This document shows, in pieces, positions 58,334-64,000 of a stretch of DNA of 64,000 nucleotides. Made by a program: the position numbers and the translations under genes. The notes below the pieces were generated by a model. The model ran no database searches. It was given only the letters and a program-made list of their open reading frames with translations, and was not told the DNA's origin. The stretch is taken from NCBI RefSeq assembly GCF_900115775.1, contig NZ_FOXS01000003.1:310001-374000 (forward strand). The letters run 5' to 3'. Within the stretch, counting starts at the first letter, position 1. The number at the start of each line of letters is the position of its first letter. This DNA is from Hymenobacter arizonensis. Its GTDB lineage: Bacteria > Bacteroidota > Bacteroidia > Cytophagales > Hymenobacteraceae.

Positions 58334-58780
58334 ATGAGCCTCGAGCCCGGCCAGCCCGCCCCCGATTTCACCGCCAACGACCAGGACGGCAACCTCATCC
58401 GTCTTGCGGACCTGCGTGGGCAGCGCGTGGCGCTTTATTTCTACCCCAAGGATGATACCCCCGGCTGCACGGCTCAAGCCTGCAACCTGCGCGACCACCA
58501 GGAGGAGCTCACCGCCAAAAATATTAAGGTGATTGGCGTGAGTGCCGACAGCGAAGCGGCCCACAAAAAGTTTGTGCTCAAATACGAGCTGCCCTTTCCG
58601 CTGCTGGTCGACTCCGACAAGAAAATAGTGCAGGACTACGGCGTGTGGCAGGAAAAGAAGAACTACGGCAAGACCTACATGGGCATTGTGCGCACCACGT
58701 TTTTGCTTGATGAAAACGGGATAATCAATAAGATTATCAAGAAGGTTGACACCAAGGAGCATGCTGCTCAGCTGCTGTAG
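58334..58780 (+). CDS. bcp: thioredoxin-dependent peroxiredoxin, Bcp type
   Basis: A 148-residue thiol peroxidase that reduces hydrogen peroxide and organic hydroperoxides with electrons from thioredoxin. The sequence has GQPAPDFTANDQDGN at the N-terminus, the peroxidatic motif YFYPKDDTPGCTAQACNLRD with Cys48 and the resolving Cys53 five residues later (the Bcp/PrxQ arrangement), VIGVSADS and the C-terminal FLLDENGII. Length and spacing are normal. Standalone gene between the M23 and transketolase genes. Confidence 0.93.
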   Translation: MSLEPGQPAPDFTANDQDGNLIRLADLRGQRVALYFYPKDDTPGCTAQACNLRDHQEELTAKNIKVIGVSADSEAAHKKFVLKYELPFPLLVDSDKKIVQDYGVWQEKKNYGKTYMGIVRTTFLLDENGIINKIIKKVDTKEHAAQLL

Positions 58781-58850
58781 TCCCGCCCAACGCCCCTTGT
58801 GCCGCCTGCCGAAATAGGCAGGCCCAGGCCCGCCAGAGCCAAACTGACCA

Positions 58851-58883
58851 AAAATGAGCCACGTAACTAACGCGGCTCATTTT
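58851..58883 (+). terminator. terminator after bcp
   Basis: AAAATGAGCC (58851-58860) pairs with GGCTCATTTT (58874-58883) around ACGTAACTAACGC, with a T-rich tail. Confidence 0.7.
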
Positions 58884-58982
58884 CAGTTGATAATCGTTTT
58901 ACACAACCGATTGTGTAGCGGTAATTTCAGTTCTCCAGCCTATCCGATTACCTTTACCCAACTGAAACAAAACTTAACCGAC

Positions 58983-59846
58983 ATGCCCCAGACTGCCGAA
59001 ATAGCCACCGCCGACCTTAAAGAAATTGCCGCCCAGGTGCGGCGCGACATCGTGCGCATGGTGCACGCCGTGAACTCGGGCCACCCCGGCGGCTCGCTGG
59101 GCTGCACCGATTTGCTTGTGGCGCTCTACTTCAAAGTAATGAAGCACAACCCCGAACAGTTCAGCATGGACGGAATCGGGGAGGACCTGTTTTTCCTCTC
59201 GAACGGCCACATTTCGGCCACGCTGTACTCGGTGCTGGCCCGCTCAGGCTACTTCCCCGTTAGTGAGCTCGCCACGTTCCGCAAGCTCAACTCGCGGCTG
59301 CAGGGCCACCCCACCACCCACGAGGGCCTGCCCGGCATTCGCGTGGCTTCGGGCTCGCTAGGCCAGGGCCTGAGCGTGGCCTGCGGCGCTGCCCAAGCCA
59401 AAAAGATGAACGGCGACGACCGTCGCGTGTTCGTGCTCATGGGCGATGGCGAGCTGCAGGAAGGCCAAAACTGGGAGGCCCTGCTCTACGCCGCCCACCA
59501 CAAAATCGACAACCTCATCGCCATCATCGACCACAACGGCCAGCAGATTGACGGACCCACGGCCCAAATCGGTGGCCTTGGCGACCTGCGCGCCAAGTTC
59601 GAAGCTTTCGACTGGCACGTGCTCCAGGCCGATGGCAACAACTACGACACCCTGCTCCCCGCCCTCGAAGAGGCACAGGCCGCTTCCGGCCAGGGCAAGC
59701 CCGTCATGTTCATCATGGATACCCGCATGGGCTTCGGCGTCGACTTTATGATGGAAGGCCACAAGTGGCACGGTGTAGCTCCCAACGATGTGCAGCTGGC
59801 CACCGCCCTTCAGCAGCTAGCAGTAGGTACCGAAGCCGACTACTAG
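58983..59846 (+). CDS. tktA: transketolase, N-terminal subunit
   Basis: A 287-residue TPP-binding half of a split transketolase. ATG at 58983 (MPQTAEIATADLKEIAAQVRRDI) is preferred; the frame upstream is leader. It has VNSGHPGGSLGCTDLLVALYF, NGHISATLYSVLARSGYF, ASGSLGQGLSVACGAAQA, the TPP/metal loop MGDGELQEGQNWEAL and HKIDNLIAIIDHNGQQIDG, and ends in the TRMGFGVDFM...WHGVAPN block. It joins two-carbon units in the pentose-phosphate pathway together with the C-terminal subunit (61918-62874). Confidence 0.92.
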   Translation: MPQTAEIATADLKEIAAQVRRDIVRMVHAVNSGHPGGSLGCTDLLVALYFKVMKHNPEQFSMDGIGEDLFFLSNGHISATLYSVLARSGYFPVSELATFRKLNSRLQGHPTTHEGLPGIRVASGSLGQGLSVACGAAQAKKMNGDDRRVFVLMGDGELQEGQNWEALLYAAHHKIDNLIAIIDHNGQQIDGPTAQIGGLGDLRAKFEAFDWHVLQADGNNYDTLLPALEEAQAASGQGKPVMFIMDTRMGFGVDFMMEGHKWHGVAPNDVQLATALQQLAVGTEADY

Positions 59847-59869
59847 GCTTCGATGCGGGCCTGCCTAAC

Positions 59870-59973
59870 GGAACCTCACCCCCCGGCCCCCTCTCCAAAA
59901 AAGAGGGGGAGTCTGACGAATACTTTTCTGGCTCCCCCTCTTTTTTGGAGAGGGGGCCGGGGGGTGAGGTTCC
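59870..59973. repeat. family 3 REPIN-like element overlapping the vWA start
   Basis: Perfect 42-base arms (59870-59911 and 59932-59973; GGAACCTCACC... at the left end and the exact complement on the right). A 20-base loop separates them. The right arm contains the in-frame GTG (59964-59966) taken as the start codon of the vWA gene. Confidence 0.92.
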
Positions 59974-61349
59974 ACTGGGCGGTGCTACTCCTTTTGCTGC
60001 TGGCACTGCAGGCCCAGGCCCAGAACGCCGCTCCAGAAAAACCCAAAGTCACCCGTATTCTCTTCCTGCTCGATGCCTCGGGCTCGATGATGGCCCCCTG
60101 GGAAGGGCAACCCCGTTGGAACGTAGCCAAGCGCATGCTCAGCAAAATGGTCGATTCGCTCAATGCCTATCCCAACCTGGAGTTGGGCTTGCGCGTGTAC
60201 GGCCACCAGTTTCCCAACAGCGAGAAAAACTGCCAGGATTCGCGCCTGGAAGTGCCTTTCGCGCCCCGCAATGCCAAGGCCATCAAGGACAAGCTCACCA
60301 CGCTCAAGGCCCAGGGCAACACGCCCATCACCTATTCGCTGGAACAGTCGGCCAACGACTTCCCCATCGATAAGGCCTCGCGCAACGTGCTGCTGCTCAT
60401 TACCGACGGCCTGGAGTCCTGCGCGGCCGACCCTTGCAAATCATCACTGGCCTTACAGCGCAAGCACATCTTCCTGAAGCCGTTCATCATTGGCATCGGG
60501 GCCGAAAAGGACTTTGGCCGGCAGCTGGAGTGCCTGGGTAACTACTACAACGCCGCCGATGTGAAGACCTTCCGCACGGTGATGGACGACGTGATTGCCC
60601 AAACGCTGAGCAAAACCACCGTCATGGTAAATCTGACCGACGAAGCTGGTCGCCCCGTGGAAACGAACGTGAACATGACCTTTGTGAACAACGTGACCGG
60701 ACAGCCCGAGTACAACTACGTGCACTACCGCGACGCCCAAGGCAAAGCCGACGTGCTCGAAATCGACGCCCTGCAGAGCTACGATTTGGTGATAAATACC
60801 GTGCCCCCGGTGCGGCAGGCCAACCTAGCCATCCGACCCGGCAAGGCCAACGTGCTCACCTTCAAAACGCCCCAAGGCACGCTCTGGCTGCAAAACCCAC
60901 AGCTCACGCCCAATCCCTACGGCACGGTGCAAGCCGTAGTGCGCGACCCCCAGCGAAACACCGTGGCCAGCTTTCCCTTCGGCACCAAGCAAAAGCTGCT
61001 GGCCGGCAACTACGAGGTGGAGCTGCTCACGTTGCCGCGCATCACCCGCCGCGTCACCGTGAAGCAGGGGCAGGAGCTAACGGTAACATACTCAGCACCC
61101 GGCACGCTCAATGTTACCTCCGACCTGAAAGGCCACGGCAGCATTTACCAGCTCAATGACGACGAATCACAAACCTGGATTTACAACTTACCGGACGGTG
61201 GCAGCAGTAAAATGAATTTGCCCATGCAGGCTGGAGCCTACCGCTTGGTGTTTCGCACGAGCAATAGCACCAGCAGTAAGTTTACCGACGTGCGCAACTT
61301 CAGCATTCGGAGTGGGCAAACGACTTCGGTAGCCATTTTTGGAAAGTAG
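59964..61349 (+). CDS. exported vWA domain protein
   Basis: A 461-residue protein. From GTG 59964 the N-terminus is a signal peptide (VRFHWAVLLLLLLALQAQAQ); an ATG 37 codons upstream would put repeat-encoded residues in front, so the start given lies inside the repeat. The vWA domain begins KVTRILFLLDASGSMMAPW (DASGS MIDAS), followed by the Thr MIDAS position (NTPITYSLEQSAND) and LITDGLESCAADPC. About 250 C-terminal residues are beta-rich (TVMVNLTDEAGRPVETNVNMTF, RITRRVTVKQGQELTVTY) and may form PEGA/Ig-like domains. It sits between the two transketolase genes; its role is unclear. Confidence 0.82.
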   Translation: MRFHWAVLLLLLLALQAQAQNAAPEKPKVTRILFLLDASGSMMAPWEGQPRWNVAKRMLSKMVDSLNAYPNLELGLRVYGHQFPNSEKNCQDSRLEVPFAPRNAKAIKDKLTTLKAQGNTPITYSLEQSANDFPIDKASRNVLLLITDGLESCAADPCKSSLALQRKHIFLKPFIIGIGAEKDFGRQLECLGNYYNAADVKTFRTVMDDVIAQTLSKTTVMVNLTDEAGRPVETNVNMTFVNNVTGQPEYNYVHYRDAQGKADVLEIDALQSYDLVINTVPPVRQANLAIRPGKANVLTFKTPQGTLWLQNPQLTPNPYGTVQAVVRDPQRNTVASFPFGTKQKLLAGNYEVELLTLPRITRRVTVKQGQELTVTYSAPGTLNVTSDLKGHGSIYQLNDDESQTWIYNLPDGGSSKMNLPMQAGAYRLVFRTSNSTSSKFTDVRNFSIRSGQTTSVAIFGK

Positions 61350-61353
61350 AACA

Positions 61354-61890
61354 TCAAACTCCCCTCCTTACCAAGGAGGGGACATTTTCACGAAGTGAAA
61401 ATTGGGGTGGTTGTAGGCGTTGAACGAACTTAATTGAACGATAAGGCATGACAACGCTCAACAACCTCCCTCACAAAAAAGAAGACCGACGAACCCTACG
61501 CAACAACCTCACTCCCGCCGAAGCCGTGCTGTGGAATAACTTAAAAAGCGGCCAGCTGAATGGCCGTAAATTCCGTCGTCAGCACAGCATCGGTGAATTT
61601 ATTCTTGATTTCTACTGCCCGCAGGAAAAGCTTGCGGTTGAGTTAGATGGCGCGGGGCATTTCACTGCCTCGGGCAATTTGCACGATGCGGCGCGAACCG
61701 ACTATTTAAATGCTGCAGGCATTCGCGTAATCAGATTTGAGAACAAAGTGATTTGGTCTGATTTGGAAAGCGTACTGCATTCGATTGAAAATAATTTTAG
61801 TGCGCGCTGACGCCACCCGTTCAACGCCCACAACCACCCCCGTTTCAGCTTTGCTGAAACATCCCCTCCTTGGTAAGGAGGGGAGTTTGA
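61354..61890. mobile_element. 537-bp inverted-repeat element carrying a DUF559 nuclease gene
   Basis: Outer 29-base inverted repeats are perfect (TCAAACTCCCCTCCTTACC... at 61354 and its complement ending at 61890). Each end folds as its own hairpin (CCCCTCCTT/AAGGAGGGG), plus a second stem of ATTTTCAC/GTGAAAAT on the left or GTTTCAGC/GCTGAAAC on the right. An inner pair GGGGTGGTTGTAGGCGTTGAACG/complement has one mismatch. The DUF559 ORF lies between. Inserted between the vWA stop and the transketolase C-subunit start. Confidence 0.8.
61448..61810 (+). CDS. DUF559 Vsr-like endonuclease domain protein
   Basis: A 120-residue protein of the DUF559 family, related to the Vsr/restriction-endonuclease-like fold. 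Landmarks: RRTLRNNLTPAEAVLWNNLKSGQLNGRKFRRQHSIGEFILDFYCPQEKLAVELDGAGHF and RTDYLNAAGIRVIRFENKVIWSDLESVL. The acidic residues of FILDFYCP and AVELDGAGH correspond to the nuclease active-site Asp/Glu positions. The size is that of stand-alone DUF559 proteins. It is enclosed by the inverted repeats of the 61354-61890 element, so it may be a transposition or homing function of that element; no experiment is known to me that tests this. Confidence 0.82.
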   Translation: MTTLNNLPHKKEDRRTLRNNLTPAEAVLWNNLKSGQLNGRKFRRQHSIGEFILDFYCPQEKLAVELDGAGHFTASGNLHDAARTDYLNAAGIRVIRFENKVIWSDLESVLHSIENNFSAR

Positions 61891-61917
61891 CCGCCTTAAT
61901 CTTCCCTTACATACCCC

Positions 61918-62874
61918 ATGAAAGACTTCCCCTACACCGAATCGAAAGACACCCGCAGCGGCTTTGGCGCCGGCCTGCACGAGCTGGGCAAAACCAACCC
62001 CAACGTAGTGGCCCTCTGCGCCGACCTCACCGGCTCGCTTAAGATGGACGCCTTCAAGAAGGACTTCCCCGAGCGTTTTTTCCAGGTGGGCATTGCCGAG
62101 GCCAACATGATGGGCGTAGCCGCCGGCATGACCATTGGCGGCAAGATTCCCTTCACGGGCACCTTCGCCAACTTTAGCACCGGCCGCGTCTACGACCAGA
62201 TTCGCCAGAGCATTGCTTACTCCGATAAGAACGTGAAAATCTGCGCCTCGCACGCCGGCCTCACGCTGGGCGAAGACGGTGCCACCCACCAGATTCTGGA
62301 AGACCTGGGCATGATGAAAATGCTGCCCGGCATGACCGTCATCAACCCCTGCGACTACAACCAGACCAAAGCCGCCACCATCGCCATCGCCGACCACGAA
62401 GGCCCGGTGTACCTACGCTTTGGCCGCCCCGTAGTGCCCAACTTCACGCCCGCCGACCAGAACTTTGTCATTGGCGAAGCCGTGATGCTGAACGAAGGCA
62501 CCGACGTGAGCATCTTCGCCACCGGCCACCTCGTGTGGAAAGCCGTGCTGGCCGGCAAGCTCCTCGCCGAAAAAGGCATCAACGCCGAAATCATTAACAT
62601 CCACACCATCAAGCCGCTCGACGCCCAAGCCATCCTGGCCTCGGCCCGCAAAACGCGCTGCGTAGTGACGGCCGAAGAGCACCAGATGAACGGCGGCCTC
62701 GGCGACAGCATCGCCCAGCTGCTGGCCCGCGAGGAGCCCCTGCCCCTGGAGATGGTGGCCGTGAACGACAGCTTCGGCGAAAGCGCCACCCCCGACCAGC
62801 TGATGGAGAAGTACAAGCTCAACGAAGCCGCCATTGTGGCTGCTGTGGAAGCGGTGATGAAGCGCCGGAAGTAA
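61918..62874 (+). CDS. tktB: transketolase, C-terminal subunit
   Basis: A 318-residue pyrimidine-binding and C-terminal half of transketolase. It carries MKDFPYTESKDTRSGFGAGLHELGKTNPNVVALCADLTGSLKMDAF, FFQVGIAEANMMGVAAGMTIGGKIPFTGTFANFSTGR (the catalytic Glu is in GIAEANM), HAGLTLGEDGATHQILEDLGMM, ADHEGPVYLRFGRP and the C-terminal TIKPLDAQAILASARKTRCVVTAEEHQMNGGLGDSIAQLL. It works as a partner of the N-subunit at 58983-59846, normally adjacent in other Bacteroidota; here 2.07 kb of vWA gene and DUF559 element separate them. Confidence 0.93.
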   Translation: MKDFPYTESKDTRSGFGAGLHELGKTNPNVVALCADLTGSLKMDAFKKDFPERFFQVGIAEANMMGVAAGMTIGGKIPFTGTFANFSTGRVYDQIRQSIAYSDKNVKICASHAGLTLGEDGATHQILEDLGMMKMLPGMTVINPCDYNQTKAATIAIADHEGPVYLRFGRPVVPNFTPADQNFVIGEAVMLNEGTDVSIFATGHLVWKAVLAGKLLAEKGINAEIINIHTIKPLDAQAILASARKTRCVVTAEEHQMNGGLGDSIAQLLAREEPLPLEMVAVNDSFGESATPDQLMEKYKLNEAAIVAAVEAVMKRRK

Positions 62875-62895
62875 ATAGCAGTTTTGTATTGATAC

Positions 62896-62929
62896 TAAAA
62901 AAGCCCTGGCATCAGTCAGGGCTTTTTTA
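62896..62929. terminator. bidirectional terminator
   Basis: AAAAAAGCCCTG and CAGGGCTTTTTT around GCATCAGT, between the transketolase and the convergent membrane-protein gene. Confidence 0.85.
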
Positions 62930-62947
62930 GTGCTTATATGGACGTTG

Positions 62948-63595
62948 CTACATCGGCTCAGCCAATAAGGCCGTCTCTTCGCTTCGCAGCTGCTTGGCTG
63001 CTTTAATGCCACGAAAAACCATTACACAGATAAAAAATCGAAGGAATATGCCTCCTATTCCTGGGGAGTTGCCGCTACCTATACCCATCGCAAACCCCGC
63101 TACGCCCTCCACTACCAGCAGCGCAAATGCCGCCGTGAAAGCGGGAGCCGAGCGCCGGTTATGGCCAAACCAACCAAGCGCTAAATAGATTACTCCTTCC
63201 ACGGCCGAGCCCCACCCAACGCCAATCTGTTGAAGAAAATCGACCTGGAACATATCGGCAATCAGCCCAATAATAACATTAAGCACCCCGACCACTAGCA
63301 GGGTATACCACGCCGCTTTGAGCTGCTCTATGGGGTGGGTGGCACTACCCGGAACGGGCTGCTTGTCTATCAATAATTGGAGTTGCTGAAGTCCTTGGCT
63401 GCGGACGAGCTGAGCCGTGACTACGCGACCATCGGGCAGGGGGTAACGGGTGCCATTGGGTTGGCTGTTTAAATTGGGCACCATGCCCAATGAATCTCCA
63501 TTGTATAGTATTTCAAACTTGCGAAAGAAAAGCCCCCATTTGGCCGTCAGGACTTCAGATTGGGCATCGTTTAGGTAGAAATTTTTAGAAGGCAT
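62948..63595 (-). CDS. hypothetical membrane protein
   Basis: A 215-residue protein with a soluble N-terminal part of about 85 residues (LNDAQSEVLTAKWGLFFRKFEILYNGDSLGMVPN) followed by four membrane segments (WYTLLVVGVLNVIIGLIADMF, VGWGSAVEGVIYLALGWFG, FTAAFALLVVEGVAGFAMGIG and IFLRFFICVMVFRGIKAA). No family recognised. The N-terminal part has a pleckstrin-like or barrel-like strand pattern. It is bounded by terminators on both sides. Confidence 0.6.
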   Translation of the reverse strand: MPSKNFYLNDAQSEVLTAKWGLFFRKFEILYNGDSLGMVPNLNSQPNGTRYPLPDGRVVTAQLVRSQGLQQLQLLIDKQPVPGSATHPIEQLKAAWYTLLVVGVLNVIIGLIADMFQVDFLQQIGVGWGSAVEGVIYLALGWFGHNRRSAPAFTAAFALLVVEGVAGFAMGIGSGNSPGIGGIFLRFFICVMVFRGIKAAKQLRSEETALLAEPM

Positions 63596-63753
63596 CAGGA
63601 GCTTGGCGTGAATAAATGTGGCGTAAAAAATCTAGCTATAAAAATGAGGATTATTTCTCTATTGCCCAATTAAATTTCAGCCTGTTGGCTCCATTATATT
63701 ATGAGGCAAACAAAGATGCCGGTTTGGAATAGTAGAAGGCTGAAAATCTGCAC
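63596..63753. other. AT-rich promoter gap
   Basis: AT-rich non-coding DNA upstream of the minus-strand membrane protein and downstream of the HPF-like gene; nothing else identified. Confidence 0.35.
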
Positions 63754-63790
63754 AAAAAAAGCTCCCTGGGAGTACCAGGAAGCTTTTTTA
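63754..63790. terminator. terminator of the HPF-like gene
   Basis: AAAAAAAGCTCCCTGG and CCAGGAAGCTTTTTT around a short loop; T-tracts on both sides. Confidence 0.8.
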
Positions 63791-63860
63791 TTTGGTTGCA
63801 GGACTGCCAAAGACAGTCGGCTTATTTAACCCAATAGGGTTGTATTGTTTTTCTCGACGA

Positions 63861-64000
63861 CTAGTCTACAAACTGCCGCTTCAGCTTTTCGCTGGCGTCG
63901 CGCAGGCCAGCGGCCCACGATGCACCTGTGCCTTCGGCAAACAGGTCTTTGCCGGGGATGCCCAAGCGCCAGCGCACTTGCTTGTTATTTTCGGGGTTGG
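63861..64000 (-). CDS. ribosome hibernation-promoting factor-like, 3' part
   Basis: Only the last 45 codons lie in the window; the stop is at 63861-63863. The sequence reads NPENNKQVRWRLGIPGKDLFAEGTGASWAAGLRDASEKLKRQFVD. The run RLGIPGKDLFAEG...WAAGLRDASEKLKRQ matches the closing strand (here usually VHIPGKDLFAE) and final helix of the HPF/RaiA family, which binds the 30S subunit to inactivate ribosomes in stationary phase. The assignment rests on this short piece only. Confidence 0.6.
   Translation of the reverse strand, partial: NPENNKQVRWRLGIPGKDLFAEGTGASWAAGLRDASEKLKRQFVD

Overview
The window reads as one continuous stretch of chromosome from a GC-rich member of the Bacteroidota, most likely Hymenobacter or a close relative in the Hymenobacteraceae. 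The basis is sequence-level: two large secreted proteins end in Hymenobacter-style type IX secretion sorting domains (conserved VYPNPARG...), there are TonB-dependent outer-membrane receptors and lipoproteins, promoters fit the Bacteroidota TTTG/TAnnTTTG pattern, and intergenic spaces are filled with large inverted-repeat (REPIN-like) elements carrying GTCATGCTGAG or GAGACGCG motifs. No phage, plasmid, CRISPR array or classical insertion sequence was seen.

Region 1 (1-11.6 kb) is the most interesting part. After a truncated hydrolase, a J-domain protein and a histone-deacetylase-family enzyme comes an RNA-quality-control locus: a TROVE/vWA protein (bacterial Ro60, Rsr), then about 1 kb of non-coding DNA, then the RNA ligase RtcB. 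The non-coding kilobase folds into six tandem RNA units. Each has an outer helix, an invariant asymmetric internal loop (TGCCGTA opposite GCTTGTTGC or close variants) and an 8-bp inner helix. Five of the six then carry a tRNA-like module in permuted order: T-arm, an acceptor-like stem closed by a short loop, then (in four) a D-arm. I interpret them as a tandem family of Y RNAs of the YrlA type. A second, complete RtcB lies 2.4 kb downstream, after small unknown genes and the fused remnants of a GH115 glycosidase and a LacI regulator.

Region 2 (11.7-20.1 kb) holds two giant DUF4394 surface or secreted proteins on the minus strand. Their sorting-domain ends are nearly identical in DNA. Region 3 (20.2-36.9 kb) is a set of housekeeping and accessory genes: MOSC, M48 peptidase, PhzF, Fpg glycosylase, TPR and TonB-like secreted proteins, an SPFH-like lipoprotein, a broken Lgt-like gene, a lipoprotein/radical-SAM pair, SDR, SBF transporter, dienelactone hydrolase and LLM flavin oxidoreductase.

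Region 4 (37-45.2 kb) is an iron-type regulon. A DUF4856 lipoprotein, an imelysin-like lipoprotein, an HTTM membrane protein and a TonB receptor form one operon, followed by a PepSY membrane protein. Both transcription units start with the same 17-bp Fur-like palindrome, seven bases upstream of a -7 box. Region 5 (45.3-64 kb) carries a TSUP transporter, an S9 peptidase, DnaB, a Mpl-type ligase with a coupled hydrolase, M48 and M23 peptidases, FAH hydrolase, Bcp peroxiredoxin and a two-gene transketolase. The transketolase halves are separated by a vWA protein and by a 537-bp inverted-repeat element carrying a DUF559 (Vsr-like) nuclease gene. The window ends inside a probable ribosome-hibernation factor.
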